Part shown: positions 33,918 to 44,200 of the stretch, in pieces
Layout: every line of letters starts with the position of its first letter
Position numbering within the stretch: position 1 is the first letter of the stretch
Assembly (NCBI RefSeq): GCF_000011065.1
Contig: NC_004663.1
Location: forward strand, 2,604,001-2,668,000
Origin: Bacteroides thetaiotaomicron VPI-5482
Lineage (GTDB): Bacteria; Bacteroidota; Bacteroidia; Bacteroidales; Bacteroidaceae
DNA: 64,000 bases
Direction: 5' to 3'
Made by a program: the position numbers and the translations under genes
The notes under the pieces: model-generated
Databases searched by the model: none
Told to the model about the DNA's origin: nothing
The model's input: only the letters and a program-made list of their open reading frames with translations

Positions 33918-33925
33918 CAAAGATA
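33918..33925 (-). promoter_or_regulatory. -7 promoter element of the UTRA-type GntR gene
   Basis: Minus-strand TATCTTTG (plus 33918-33925), 15 bp before the ATG at 33903. It faces away from the fusion gene promoter. Confidence 0.6.
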
Positions 33926-33953
33926 AAAATAAAAATAAAAACAGGCAATACTT

Positions 33954-34009
33954 TTTGTTCTTTTCAAGAAAAAGAATACATTTGCAAATGTTTATATGTT
34001 CAGACATAC
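33954..34009 (+). promoter_or_regulatory. Promoter and candidate operator of the mannose kinase/isomerase gene
   Basis: TTTG (33954-33957) and TACATTTG (33977-33984) are 19 bp apart, a full promoter. Two palindromes follow: CATTTGCAAATG (33979-33990) overlapping the -7 box, and ATATGT-TCAG-ACATAC (33994-34009) around the expected start of transcription. The second has the same form as a palindrome in the susC promoter at 41163-41178. Confidence 0.7.
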
Positions 34010-34032
34010 TAATTAATTAAATCATAATAACT

Positions 34033-36726
34033 ATGAAGTATTATTTGGGAATAGACATAGGTGGTACACATATAAAAGGTGGAATCGTCAACCTTCTAAC
34101 GAATGACATTCATCAAAACATACTATCTCACGAAGAACTGAATGCCACAGATTCAACATCAAGCATCATTACGAAAGTCAGAAAAGTTATTACTGACATT
34201 CAAGCCTGTATGCCCCTATCTAAATTAGGCGGAATCGGTATAGCCATGCCCGGTCCTTGCGACTATGCCAAAGGTATAGTTGCCATTTATGGTGTGCCAA
34301 AGTTTCAGTCACTTTTCGGTCTTAACCTTAAAGAAGAAATTAAAAAAGTATCTGACCTGAATACTGTTTTCATAAATGACGCATCCGCTTATGCCCTTGG
34401 AGAGTATTATGCAGGAGCAGCAAAAGACACAAGTAGAAGCATTATAGTCACAATCGGCACCGGACTTGGAAGTACATTTCTTGAAAATGATACTGTTTTG
34501 AACGAACTGACAGAAGGAATACCTGAACATGGATATCTCTACAACATACCTTACCGAGACGGAATGGCAGATGACTTTTTTTCGACAAGATGGTTTGTAA
34601 ATACATGGAATATGCTATTTCCAGATAAAAAGGTAACTGGCGTAAAAGAAATCGCACTACGCGCTTCGAACGGAGACAATAATGCACAGTCATTATTTGA
34701 AAACTTCGCTTCAAATTTCGTAGAATTCATAACCCCATTCCTGCTAAATTTTAAACCGGAGAAACTTATTATAGGAGGAAATATAGCGAAAGCTTCTGAC
34801 TTCTTTTTAGATAATATTCAGTTTCAATTAAAGAAACTCAATTTAATCACTAAAATAGATATCTGTAAATTATGGGATATGTCGCCATTAATCGGATCTG
34901 CTATTTACACAAGCAACATACTTGAAAATATGGAAAATACAAAAGAGAAAAGACACACACAGCAATTTATTGCACCTACTAACTCTACTGCCACCCCATC
35001 AGGAGAATATGATATATACCCGGCATTTCCATTGGGAAAAGGCAAAATTGGGAAAGGTATAAACCAACTAGCTGACTGGATAGAAAAGCATTCCCAAATA
35101 AAAATAGATGGTTATATTGGAGTCTTTTGGGATGAATTAATCATTAAGTTAGGAGAAGAACTCAGAAAAAGAGGAAAGAATGTGCGATTCTTTCATTCCA
35201 GTGTAGCAATGAAAGATCCACAGACTATTGAAAAAATGATTGCTCCTTATCTTGGAGGAGATAATCCGTTATTCGGCACCATTACTGATAAGCATTTGGT
35301 TAATTGGTTTGATGAAAATAAGCTTAATTCCATACAACCTGACCCGGAAGCAGATTTAAATATATTTATAGGTACAGGAGCAGCCCTATCTCAATGGAAA
35401 GCTCCCCTGATTTATATTGATATTCCTAAAAATGAGATTCAGTTTAGAATGCGCGCCGGAGCCATCAATAATTTAGGATTAGATTATCGAAAAGACAATC
35501 AACAGGCTTACAAACAACTATATTTTGTAGACTGGATTGTTCTTAATAAGCACAAAAAGCAATGCCTGCCTCTGATTGACCTACTTATTGACGGACAAAG
35601 AGAATGGGATGAACTATTAATGATTTCAGGAAATGACCTACGAGAAGGATTGCACAAAATGAGCCGCAATTTCTTCAGAGTTCGTCCATGGTTCGAGCCT
35701 GGCGCCTGGGGAGGACAATGGATGAAAAATCATATTCAAGGATTAAATAAAGAAGTAAATAATCTGGCATGGTCTTTTGAACTGATGGTACTTGAAAACG
35801 GACTAATGCTGGAGAGTGACGGATATCGGCTTGAAGTATCTTTCGATTTTCTTATGTATAGTGATTATCAGAATATATTAGGAGAATGTTCGGAAACATT
35901 TAAGTACGATTTCCCGATACGTTTCGACTTTCTAGACACCTTTGACGGAGATAATCTTTCTATCCAATGCCATCCACGCCCCCGATATATACAAGAGCAT
36001 TTTAACATGCCATTCACCCAAGATGAGACATATTACATATTGGATTGTAAAAACTCGCCATGTGTATATTTAGGCTTTCAAGACAACATCGTCCCTGAGG
36101 AATTCCAATATACCTTGGAACGAAGTCAACAAAAAGCAACGAAGGTAGAGATAGAAAGGTTTGTTCAAAAACACCAAGCTAAAAAGCACGATTTCTTTCT
36201 TATTCCCAATGGCACCATACATGCTTCAGGAAAAGATTGCGTGGTATTGGAAATAAGTAGCGCACCCTATATTTTCACATTTAAAATGTACGACTGGATA
36301 CGCATGGGATTAGACGGGAAACCACGACCTCTAAACATTCAACACGGAATGAATAATCTATATTTTGAAAGAAAAGGGGAAAAAGTAATCCAGGAATTGA
36401 TATGCCATCCATATATCATGAAAGAAAATCAGGAGTGTACTATAGAGCATCTACCTACTCATAAAGAGCATTTTTATGATGTATATCGTTACACCTTCAA
36501 AGACCGTATTCAAATGAATACAGAAAATACATGCCATGTATGTATGATAGTAGAAGGAGACTCCGTTTGCATTGAAACAGAGGACGGCATGAAACAACGC
36601 TTTAATTATGCAGAGACTTTTGTCATCCCTGCTGCTGCCCGATCATATACAATCATAAATGAAAATCCCGACAAAAGAATAATGTTGGTAAAAGCCTTTG
36701 TAAAAAAAGAAGTTACTTTGAAATAA
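34033..36726 (+). CDS. Fusion of a ROK-family sugar kinase and a class I mannose-6-phosphate isomerase
   Basis: An 897-residue cytoplasmic protein. Residues 1-295 form a ROK kinase: LGIDIGGTHIKGG (ATP site), GIGIAMPGP, NDASAYALGEYYAG with the catalytic Asp near 117, and VTIGTGLGSTF. The Cys-rich zinc motif of most ROK kinases is missing. Residues 310-560 are a less clear alpha/beta domain (YPAFPLGKGKIGKGINQLADW, DGYIGVFWDEL). The C-terminal third is a class I phosphomannose isomerase: LSIQCHPRP (metal Gln and His near 643 and 645), DETYYILDC, and LIPNGTIHASGKDC with a metal His near 729. Together this could turn mannose into fructose-6-phosphate. It leads an alpha-mannan locus, which supports that role. 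Activity on mannose is inferred. Confidence 0.85.
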   Translation: MKYYLGIDIGGTHIKGGIVNLLTNDIHQNILSHEELNATDSTSSIITKVRKVITDIQACMPLSKLGGIGIAMPGPCDYAKGIVAIYGVPKFQSLFGLNLKEEIKKVSDLNTVFINDASAYALGEYYAGAAKDTSRSIIVTIGTGLGSTFLENDTVLNELTEGIPEHGYLYNIPYRDGMADDFFSTRWFVNTWNMLFPDKKVTGVKEIALRASNGDNNAQSLFENFASNFVEFITPFLLNFKPEKLIIGGNIAKASDFFLDNIQFQLKKLNLITKIDICKLWDMSPLIGSAIYTSNILENMENTKEKRHTQQFIAPTNSTATPSGEYDIYPAFPLGKGKIGKGINQLADWIEKHSQIKIDGYIGVFWDELIIKLGEELRKRGKNVRFFHSSVAMKDPQTIEKMIAPYLGGDNPLFGTITDKHLVNWFDENKLNSIQPDPEADLNIFIGTGAALSQWKAPLIYIDIPKNEIQFRMRAGAINNLGLDYRKDNQQAYKQLYFVDWIVLNKHKKQCLPLIDLLIDGQREWDELLMISGNDLREGLHKMSRNFFRVRPWFEPGAWGGQWMKNHIQGLNKEVNNLAWSFELMVLENGLMLESDGYRLEVSFDFLMYSDYQNILGECSETFKYDFPIRFDFLDTFDGDNLSIQCHPRPRYIQEHFNMPFTQDETYYILDCKNSPCVYLGFQDNIVPEEFQYTLERSQQKATKVEIERFVQKHQAKKHDFFLIPNGTIHASGKDCVVLEISSAPYIFTFKMYDWIRMGLDGKPRPLNIQHGMNNLYFERKGEKVIQELICHPYIMKENQECTIEHLPTHKEHFYDVYRYTFKDRIQMNTENTCHVCMIVEGDSVCIETEDGMKQRFNYAETFVIPAAARSYTIINENPDKRIMLVKAFVKKEVTLK

Positions 36727-36757
36727 TGTCTTAATAAAAACATCTTATCCAACTACT

Positions 36758-39700
36758 ATGAAACGAACTATTGTACAAATTATCTTTTTCATATATTGTA
36801 TTGCGAATGTATATCCACAATACAGCACAATCTGGCAACTTGGCAAAACAGATAATTCATCCAAGGAGTTTGCCTTAGCACCGGATGGAAAAGATCGATT
36901 TATTATCTCCGGATTTGGGGATAATAAAAAATATTTTTATGCAGGCGAACACACACCGGCCGATTTTCCATACATTATACCGGGGCCTACTGCTGAATGG
37001 GCTGGCTCATCTTACTGGGCAGGACAATGCAGGATACAACTTCCTATTTTAATAAAACTATCCGATGTCAATCCGCTAAAGAAATATCAATGGAATATTT
37101 TTATAGAGAATGTAGAATACGAAGACTGTATGTTCTTAAGACTGGAAGTCAACGGAAAGAATTACGATTCTCCTATAAAGCCTGGCACCAAACAGCTAAC
37201 ATATTCAATACAGCCCGGAATTCTAAAGGAAGGGTACAACAAGATTGTAATGCAGTTATTCAACGGTAAATCCCTAACTTTTGACGCCATTTGCCTAAAC
37301 GGACCTCAAGAGACACAAATCAATAAGATAGGTGATACTCCTATTATTTCAATGAAAATGGCTGATTATGAATTAGAACAAGGGAAAACAAGAACACAGC
37401 CTCTTCTACTGAAAACTATAACTAAAAAATCCGGAACACTTAAAATACAAATCAACCAAAAGAAGATATTCAAACAAGTAGAAGAAGGAGAGAATATCTA
37501 CGAAATTCCAACCGGAAAACTTAAAGACCAGTCTAAAATCAAAGTTAAAATATCAACAGAAGGACAAACAGTAGCAACTCAAGAATTTATCCGTAGTAAC
37601 CAGCAACTACGCAGATCAATTGATTATGTTGATCAGTTTGCTGGTTCCAGTGGTTCACGATGGATGATAGGCCCCGGACCATGGATGCCATTTGGAATGG
37701 TAAAACTTATGCCCGATAACGAAGATGCCCATTGGAAAGCAGGATATGAATATAACGTTGAAAACATAATGGGATTCAGCCACATTCACGAATGGACAAT
37801 GACAGGACTCTTAATGATGCCAACTACGGGAGATTTAAAAATACAACCCGGAACAGAAAAACAGCCGGACTATGGGTATCGCTCCCGAATTAATAAGAAA
37901 ACCGAAACAGCCCGAATCGGTTATTATTCTGTTAATCTTACAGATTATAATATCCAAGCAGAATTAACAGCAACTACCCGCAGTTCCCTTCAGCGATACA
38001 CATTCAACAAAGCAGAGCAGCCACGAATACTAGTTGACTTTTTCTTTCCAGCAGAATACGACTGGAATTTAGATGATGTATACGTAAAAAAAGTATCTGA
38101 CACAGAAATAGAGGGATGGACCTTGAACGATTGCCGGTCAACAGGATACCATGGAGTACAAAGATATAAATTACATTTTGTCATGCAGTTTGATAAGCCA
38201 TTCAAAACAATGAATGGCTGGATACGAAACAAAGTATATAGCCAAATTGAACAGCTACATAAATCAAACATGAAGTCCCGACAGGTATTTACAGTCGAAA
38301 ATAACAGTCAAGACAAACTGGACGCAGGAATCTTCCTCGACTTTAACCTTAACACTGGTGATGATGTTATGGTAAGGACAGGTATTTCATTAGTAAGCAT
38401 TGATAACGCACGGCTAAATCTGGAAGAAGAAATAGCGAGACCATTCGGATGGAATTTTGATAAAGTTGTCACCAATCAACAAGATACCTGGGAAACACTT
38501 TTCCAAAGAGTCAGTATCACAACAGACAATTACCTCTTAAAGCAAAAATTCTACACCAATCTTTACCGTTCTATCAGTCCACGGACCATCTGGAATGATG
38601 TAAATGGGGAATGGATAGATATGAACGGTAACAAAGCTCTTATAGACAAGCCAGGTAAAAGCGTATATGGAGGTGATTCTGCTTGGGGAATGCATTGGAC
38701 ATTAGGTCCATTTTATAATCTTCTCTATCCGGAGTACATGTCCAATTGGATTTACACTTACGAGCAGTTCTATCGTCGTGGCGGCTGGCTTCCCAATGGT
38801 AATCCCGGTATGAAATATTTCAGAGTCATGATAGGCAATCCTGCTTTGCCATTGATAGTCTCCGGCTATCAACATGGAATTCGTGACTTCGACAGTCAAC
38901 TCATGTATCGGGCATTAATTCACCAACAAACAGCCACTATGATAAACTATCCCGGAGGAGGACAAGTCGGTAACGAAAGTTATCCCGATTATATAACCAA
39001 AGGTTATGTACCTCTATACGATGACGCATGGGATTGGAATTCTCCGCATTATCAATCATACGTTTCCAATACAATGGAATACTCATATCAAGACTATTGC
39101 GCTGCTCAATATTTTGACGCTCTTAATAAAAAAGATGACTTCAATACATTTATGAAACGTTCTGATAACTGGAAAAACATATTCGACCCATCAACCGGAT
39201 ATGTACGCCCCCGACGTCCCAACGGAGAGTGGATCGAAAACACCAACCCATATCATGCTCCCGGATTTTGCGAAGGCAGCGCTTGGCAATTCACCTGGTA
39301 CGTTCCTCATGATGTAAAAAGCCTCATCAATTTAATAGGAGAGCGTCAATTCATCGACCGGCTGAATGCCGGATTTGCAACATCCGAAAAAGTAAGCTTC
39401 AATGCTTTAGGAGATAATATGGGAGCTTATCCTATTAATCATGGGAATGAAACAAATATGCAGGCAGCTTACCTCTTCTCTTATACCAGTGAGCCGTGGC
39501 ACACCCAGAAATGGGCACGTGCTATACAAGAAAAATATTATGGAATGGGTCCCCGAGACGCCTATCCGGGAGACGAAGATCAAGGCCAAATGAGTTCTTG
39601 GTACATCTTAAGCAGCATAGGACTTTTCCAAATGGATGGCGGTTGCAGCAAAGATCCTGTATGGTTACTGGGGAGTCCGCGATTTGACCGGGTAGAAATT

Positions 39701-39901
39701 CTGTTAGACAACACCTATTACTCTGGAAAAAAACTTATCATAAAAGCAGAAAATGTATCCAAAGACAATTGTTACATTCAATATGTAAGATTCAATAACA
39801 AGCGCCTTAGTAATAACTATATAGAATGGAGTAAACTCAAAAAAGGAGGAACACTTCATTTCATTATGGGTGACCGACCAAATCCAAATGCATTTAAATA
39901 A
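36758..39901 (+). CDS. GH92 alpha-mannosidase-like enzyme with N-terminal CBM-like domain
   Basis: A 1047-residue exported enzyme (signal peptide to about residue 20). Residues 24-190 match a lyase-type carbohydrate-binding module (STIWQLGKTDNSSKEFAL). A GH92 catalytic part follows, from about residue 287 (GSRWMIGPGPWMPFGMV), with TMEYSYQDYCAAQYF and the acidic GDEDQGQMSSWYILSSIG motif near residue 938. Where many GH92 enzymes have SHxHLSGTG, this one has SHIHEWTMTGL, a feature shared with the second GH92 here. GH92 members are calcium-dependent exo-alpha-mannosidases. The linkage specificity cannot be told. It is transcribed with the fusion gene, 31 bp upstream. Confidence 0.88.
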   Translation: MKRTIVQIIFFIYCIANVYPQYSTIWQLGKTDNSSKEFALAPDGKDRFIISGFGDNKKYFYAGEHTPADFPYIIPGPTAEWAGSSYWAGQCRIQLPILIKLSDVNPLKKYQWNIFIENVEYEDCMFLRLEVNGKNYDSPIKPGTKQLTYSIQPGILKEGYNKIVMQLFNGKSLTFDAICLNGPQETQINKIGDTPIISMKMADYELEQGKTRTQPLLLKTITKKSGTLKIQINQKKIFKQVEEGENIYEIPTGKLKDQSKIKVKISTEGQTVATQEFIRSNQQLRRSIDYVDQFAGSSGSRWMIGPGPWMPFGMVKLMPDNEDAHWKAGYEYNVENIMGFSHIHEWTMTGLLMMPTTGDLKIQPGTEKQPDYGYRSRINKKTETARIGYYSVNLTDYNIQAELTATTRSSLQRYTFNKAEQPRILVDFFFPAEYDWNLDDVYVKKVSDTEIEGWTLNDCRSTGYHGVQRYKLHFVMQFDKPFKTMNGWIRNKVYSQIEQLHKSNMKSRQVFTVENNSQDKLDAGIFLDFNLNTGDDVMVRTGISLVSIDNARLNLEEEIARPFGWNFDKVVTNQQDTWETLFQRVSITTDNYLLKQKFYTNLYRSISPRTIWNDVNGEWIDMNGNKALIDKPGKSVYGGDSAWGMHWTLGPFYNLLYPEYMSNWIYTYEQFYRRGGWLPNGNPGMKYFRVMIGNPALPLIVSGYQHGIRDFDSQLMYRALIHQQTATMINYPGGGQVGNESYPDYITKGYVPLYDDAWDWNSPHYQSYVSNTMEYSYQDYCAAQYFDALNKKDDFNTFMKRSDNWKNIFDPSTGYVRPRRPNGEWIENTNPYHAPGFCEGSAWQFTWYVPHDVKSLINLIGERQFIDRLNAGFATSEKVSFNALGDNMGAYPINHGNETNMQAAYLFSYTSEPWHTQKWARAIQEKYYGMGPRDAYPGDEDQGQMSSWYILSSIGLFQMDGGCSKDPVWLLGSPRFDRVEILLDNTYYSGKKLIIKAENVSKDNCYIQYVRFNNKRLSNNYIEWSKLKKGGTLHFIMGDRPNPNAFK

Positions 39902-39911
39902 ATAAACACAT

Positions 39912-41072
39912 ATGAAAAATAAAAGTAAGATACTACCAGTTCTTTTTGGTTTCTTTATTATGGGGTTCTGTGACTTAGTAGGAGTATCAGTCACCTATGC
40001 GAAAGATTATTTCAGTTGGAGCGAAACCCAAGCCGGTTTCCTGCCATCAATGGTATTTATATGGTTTTTACTCATCTCTATTCCGATTTCTATCTGGATG
40101 GACAAGAAAGGTAGAAAAACAATATCACTGATAGGACTTTTATCTACTTTTATTGGAATGTTACTTCCATTACTTACATTCACACAGACAGCCTGTTATA
40201 TCGCCTTTGCACTTTTAGGCATAGGAAATACCATCCTTCAAGTGTCACTTAATCCTTTATTAACCAATGTTATCGCTGAAGGAAAATTATCAAGCATTAT
40301 GACAGCCGGACAATTCATCAAAGCACTATCTTCTTTTGTAGGACCTATAGTGGCCGGATTCTGCTCTGTTTATTTCAACAACTGGATATTAATGTTTCCC
40401 ATATTCGCCGCCATTACTCTAATTTCCGGAATCTGGTTATTTTTCACTCCAATAAATGAGAAAGACGACAAAAGATTAACATCCAGTTTCTATCAAGTTA
40501 TTTCTCTCCTGAAAAATAAAACCATCTGCCTTTTATTCGGAGGCATCATTTGTATTGTTGGCTTAGATGTAGGAATGAATGTATTTACCCCAAAACTTTT
40601 AATTGAAAATGCAGAGTTGACTAAAGAAATCGCAAGTTATGGTACAAGCTGGTATTTTGCCGCTCGCACTTTGGGGACCTTATGTGGTGTAATTCTATTA
40701 GCAAAGTTTTCCGAAATTTATTATTATCGGATCAATATGTTCATTGTATTAATAGCTTTGTCCTGCATTTATTGGATACATTCTCAATATATTATTTTGT
40801 TATTAGTATGCATTATAGCCTTTGCAATGTCTAGCATATTTGCCGTCATCTACTCGCTAGCCTTGCATACATTACCCTATAAAACCAACGAAATATCAGG
40901 ACTCATGATAACTGGGATATCCGGTGGCTCCATCATTCCTCCTCTCATGGGAGTTTGCGCAGATTATACCGAAAGCCAATCAGGCTCCATCCTTGTCATG
41001 CTAATTTGTGTAATCTATCTAATTTTATGTTCGTTTCATAAATTTAAAACCATACACACAAAGCCGCATTAA
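39912..41072 (+). CDS. MFS sugar transporter (FucP/GlcP-like)
   Basis: A 386-residue inner-membrane protein with about 12 helices. The MFS loop motif IWMDKKGRKTISLIG follows the second helix, and the phrase LQVSLNPLLTNVIAEGKLS, then GQFIKALSSFVGP, resembles the fucose/glucose/galactose/mannose H+ symporter (FHS) group. It starts 11 bp after the GH92 gene in the mannan locus. It probably brings free mannose released in the periplasm into the cytoplasm for the kinase/isomerase fusion. The sugar assignment is from context. Confidence 0.85.
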   Translation: MKNKSKILPVLFGFFIMGFCDLVGVSVTYAKDYFSWSETQAGFLPSMVFIWFLLISIPISIWMDKKGRKTISLIGLLSTFIGMLLPLLTFTQTACYIAFALLGIGNTILQVSLNPLLTNVIAEGKLSSIMTAGQFIKALSSFVGPIVAGFCSVYFNNWILMFPIFAAITLISGIWLFFTPINEKDDKRLTSSFYQVISLLKNKTICLLFGGIICIVGLDVGMNVFTPKLLIENAELTKEIASYGTSWYFAARTLGTLCGVILLAKFSEIYYYRINMFIVLIALSCIYWIHSQYIILLLVCIIAFAMSSIFAVIYSLALHTLPYKTNEISGLMITGISGGSIIPPLMGVCADYTESQSGSILVMLICVIYLILCSFHKFKTIHTKPH

Positions 41073-41152
41073 CATTTATTCTCAAAACAACCATTCATAT
41101 ATAAATTTATATTAAATAAATAAATCTTTCTAGTTTTCCTGCTTTAAATATA

Positions 41153-41178
41153 TATATTTGCAATATGTATATACATAT
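41153..41178 (+). promoter_or_regulatory. -7 element and candidate operator of the susC transcript
   Basis: TATATTTG (41153-41160) fits the -7 consensus. Three bases later comes the perfect 16-bp palindrome ATATGTATATACATAT (41163-41178). Its ATATGT-N4-ACATA form matches the palindrome at 33994-34009 in the first promoter of the locus. The remaining 41073-41281 region is AT-rich without a gene. Confidence 0.55.
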
Positions 41179-41281
41179 AGACATTATATAATACATATAT
41201 CATAAGCAATTAATACTATGTAGATTAAAATATACAGCCTTTATATACAAGAAATCACATTAAATCTAATATAAAACCCTT

Positions 41282-44200
41282 ATGACTTACTTTTTAAAAT
41301 CACAGAGTATGAAGAAGCTTTTATGCAACTTACCACGCTTCGTATTATGGATAGCTTTCCTTCTAATCATTGAAAGCTATGTAACCTTGCAAGCTCAAAC
41401 CAGTAGTAGTAACAACTCATCCAAAGCAATATCAGGGAAAATTGTGGATGAAACAGATTTGCCTATTGCAGGAGCTACTGTACAGGTGAAAGGATCAACA
41501 AAAGGAGCCATTTCGGATATAGATGGCTTATTTACTATTTCATCCGAACCAGGCTCTATTTTGATTTTCTCATTTTTAGGATACCAATCTATTGAATACA
41601 AGATAGATAAAGTACCTCAAACCATTAAACTTTTGCCAAAGGTAGATGAATTGGATGAAGTTACTGTGGTTGGTTTTGCTAAACAGAAAAAAGAAAGTGT
41701 GATTGGAGCAATATCAACCTTAAAACCTGAAAGATTAAAAATTCCAACCAGTAATCTGACTCAAGCCTTAGGTGGTAATGTTGCCGGAATTATATCTTAC
41801 CAGTTGTCCGGTGAACCTGGAAATGACAATGTGGAATTCTTTATTCGCGGTGTGACAACTTTTGGTTACTCTAAAAGTCCACTGATATTAATCGATAATA
41901 TCGAATCATCTACTACTGATCTTTCCAGACTGTCCGCAGATGACATTGCTGCTTTCTCTATAATGAAAGATGCAACAGCAACTGCCATTTATGGTGCACG
42001 CGGAGCTAATGGAGTCATTTTGATTACTACCAAGCAAGGCAAACCCGGTAAGGTAAAAATTAGTGCCAGAGTGGAAGGTTCATTGTCAGCACCTACAAAA
42101 AGAATAGACATGGTAGATCCTATCAGCTATATGAAATACCACAATGAAGCTGTACTCACACGTAATCCGTTAGCTGTCCGGCCTCATACCGATGAGAAAA
42201 TAGCATCAACAAAAGCCGGCAAAAATCCCTATGTATATCCGGCGGTAGACTGGTACAATGAATTATTTAATGATAATGTATTTAATTCACGTGCCAACAT
42301 CAATATGAGCGGAGGTAGTGAAACTGCCAGATATTATGTTTCTTTAGGCATATCGGATGACAATGGTATCATGAAGGTAGATAAACGAAACAATTATAAC
42401 AGTAACATTGATTTAAAAAAAATCTATGTACGTTCTAACATTGATATTGATGTGACCAAGACGACTACATTTTCTGTAAAATTCAGTGGCAATTTTGATG
42501 ATTATACCGGTCCTATTGTAAGCGGCAATGATCTATACCGAAGAGCAATGGCAACAAGTCCTGTTTTATTCCCCAAATATTATATGCCTGATGAAAATCA
42601 TACATCTACTTCACATATTTTATTTGGTAACGCAGGTGATGGTAATTACATCAATCCCTATGCGGAAATGATACGTGGTTACAAACAATACACCAATTCG
42701 GTTATTTCTGCCCAGGCGGAATTAAATCAGAAATTAGATTTTATAACTCCAGGACTTAGTATCAAAGTCTTCGCAAGTACTACCCGAAATTCATACAGCG
42801 GACAACAACGTTCTACTTCACCCTTTTATTATTCAATCAGCTATTATGATAAACTAACCGACACATATACTTTAAGGGAGCTGAACCCTAATGGTGGACG
42901 GGAAGATTTGGATTATACAGCAGAAGGGAATCAAGTCAGCAGTTCGTATTATTATGAAGCATCTCTCAACTACAACCGTACGTTCCGGGAAAAGCATAAT
43001 ATCACCGGATTATTAGTAGGAGTTCTGAGAGAGAATAAGAGCGGAGGCGCAAGTTCGATACAGACATCTTTACCAGCCCGTAACATTGGATTATCAGGTC
43101 GTTTTACATACGCATACGACGGACGATATTTTGCTGAAGCAAACTTTGGTTACAATGGTTCCGAAAGATTTGCCAAAAATGAACGATTCGGACTCTTTCC
43201 TTCGATAGGAGCAGGCTGGATGATCTCCGAAGAAAAGTTTTGGAATCAAGACCTTAAGAATATTATCAATAAACTGAAACTAAAAGGAACTTACGGTTTG
43301 GTAGGTAACGACAATATTGGTGCATGGAATGACAGATTCTTTTATATGTCCGAGGTAAATCTAAACGGTAGTGGTGCAAATTTCAGTTGGGGACAAGATT
43401 TTGAACGGAATGTCGGTACTATCGACATGATACGCTATCGAAATGACAAAATCAAATGGGAAATTGCTCAAAAAATGAATTTAGGTCTCGAAGTTGGGCT
43501 ATTTAATATATTTGACATACAATTCGATTACTTCACCGAATATCGAAAAAACATCTTTGGCGAACGCCAAACCATCCCGTATGAAATGGGATTCAGTGCA
43601 CCTCTTTTTGCTAATAAAGGAGAAGCTTCTTCACATGGATTCGAAGTACAAGTAGATGCCAACCACGCATTTAACAAAAACTTCTGGCTGGGAGTACGTG
43701 GTAATTTCACTTATGCAACAGGCAAATACGAGTATGTAGAAGAGCCATACCGTCCTTATCCTTGGCTCAGCCACATTGGAAAACGTATCGAACAATCTTA
43801 TGGACTGGTAGCGGAAAGACTGTTTATTGATGAAGAAGATATTGCAAATTCACCTGTTCAGACATACGGAGAATATATGCCTGGTGACATAAAATATAAG
43901 GACATAAATAATGATGGAATAATTAATGACGAAGATATAGTTCCAATTGGATTTGCCAAATCTCCAGAAATTGTATACGGCTTCGGAGTGTCGATGGGAT
44001 ACAAGAATTTTGATATTTCTTGTTTCTTTCAAGGAGCAGCCAGATCTTCTTTCTTTATTAATTCCAAAGCAACGAATCCTTTCATGCAAATGGATCTCGG
44101 AGGAAACAACCTCAATGGTATGATGCAAGCATATGCGGATGATTACTGGTCTGAATCGAATCGTAATATATACGCTACTTTCCCAAGATTGTCAACTACT

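Noticed and set aside
33904..33948. Start of the UTRA-type GntR gene at 33948
   Set aside because: The extra residues (MPVFIFIFIFVKK) come from AT-rich promoter DNA that contains the -7 box.
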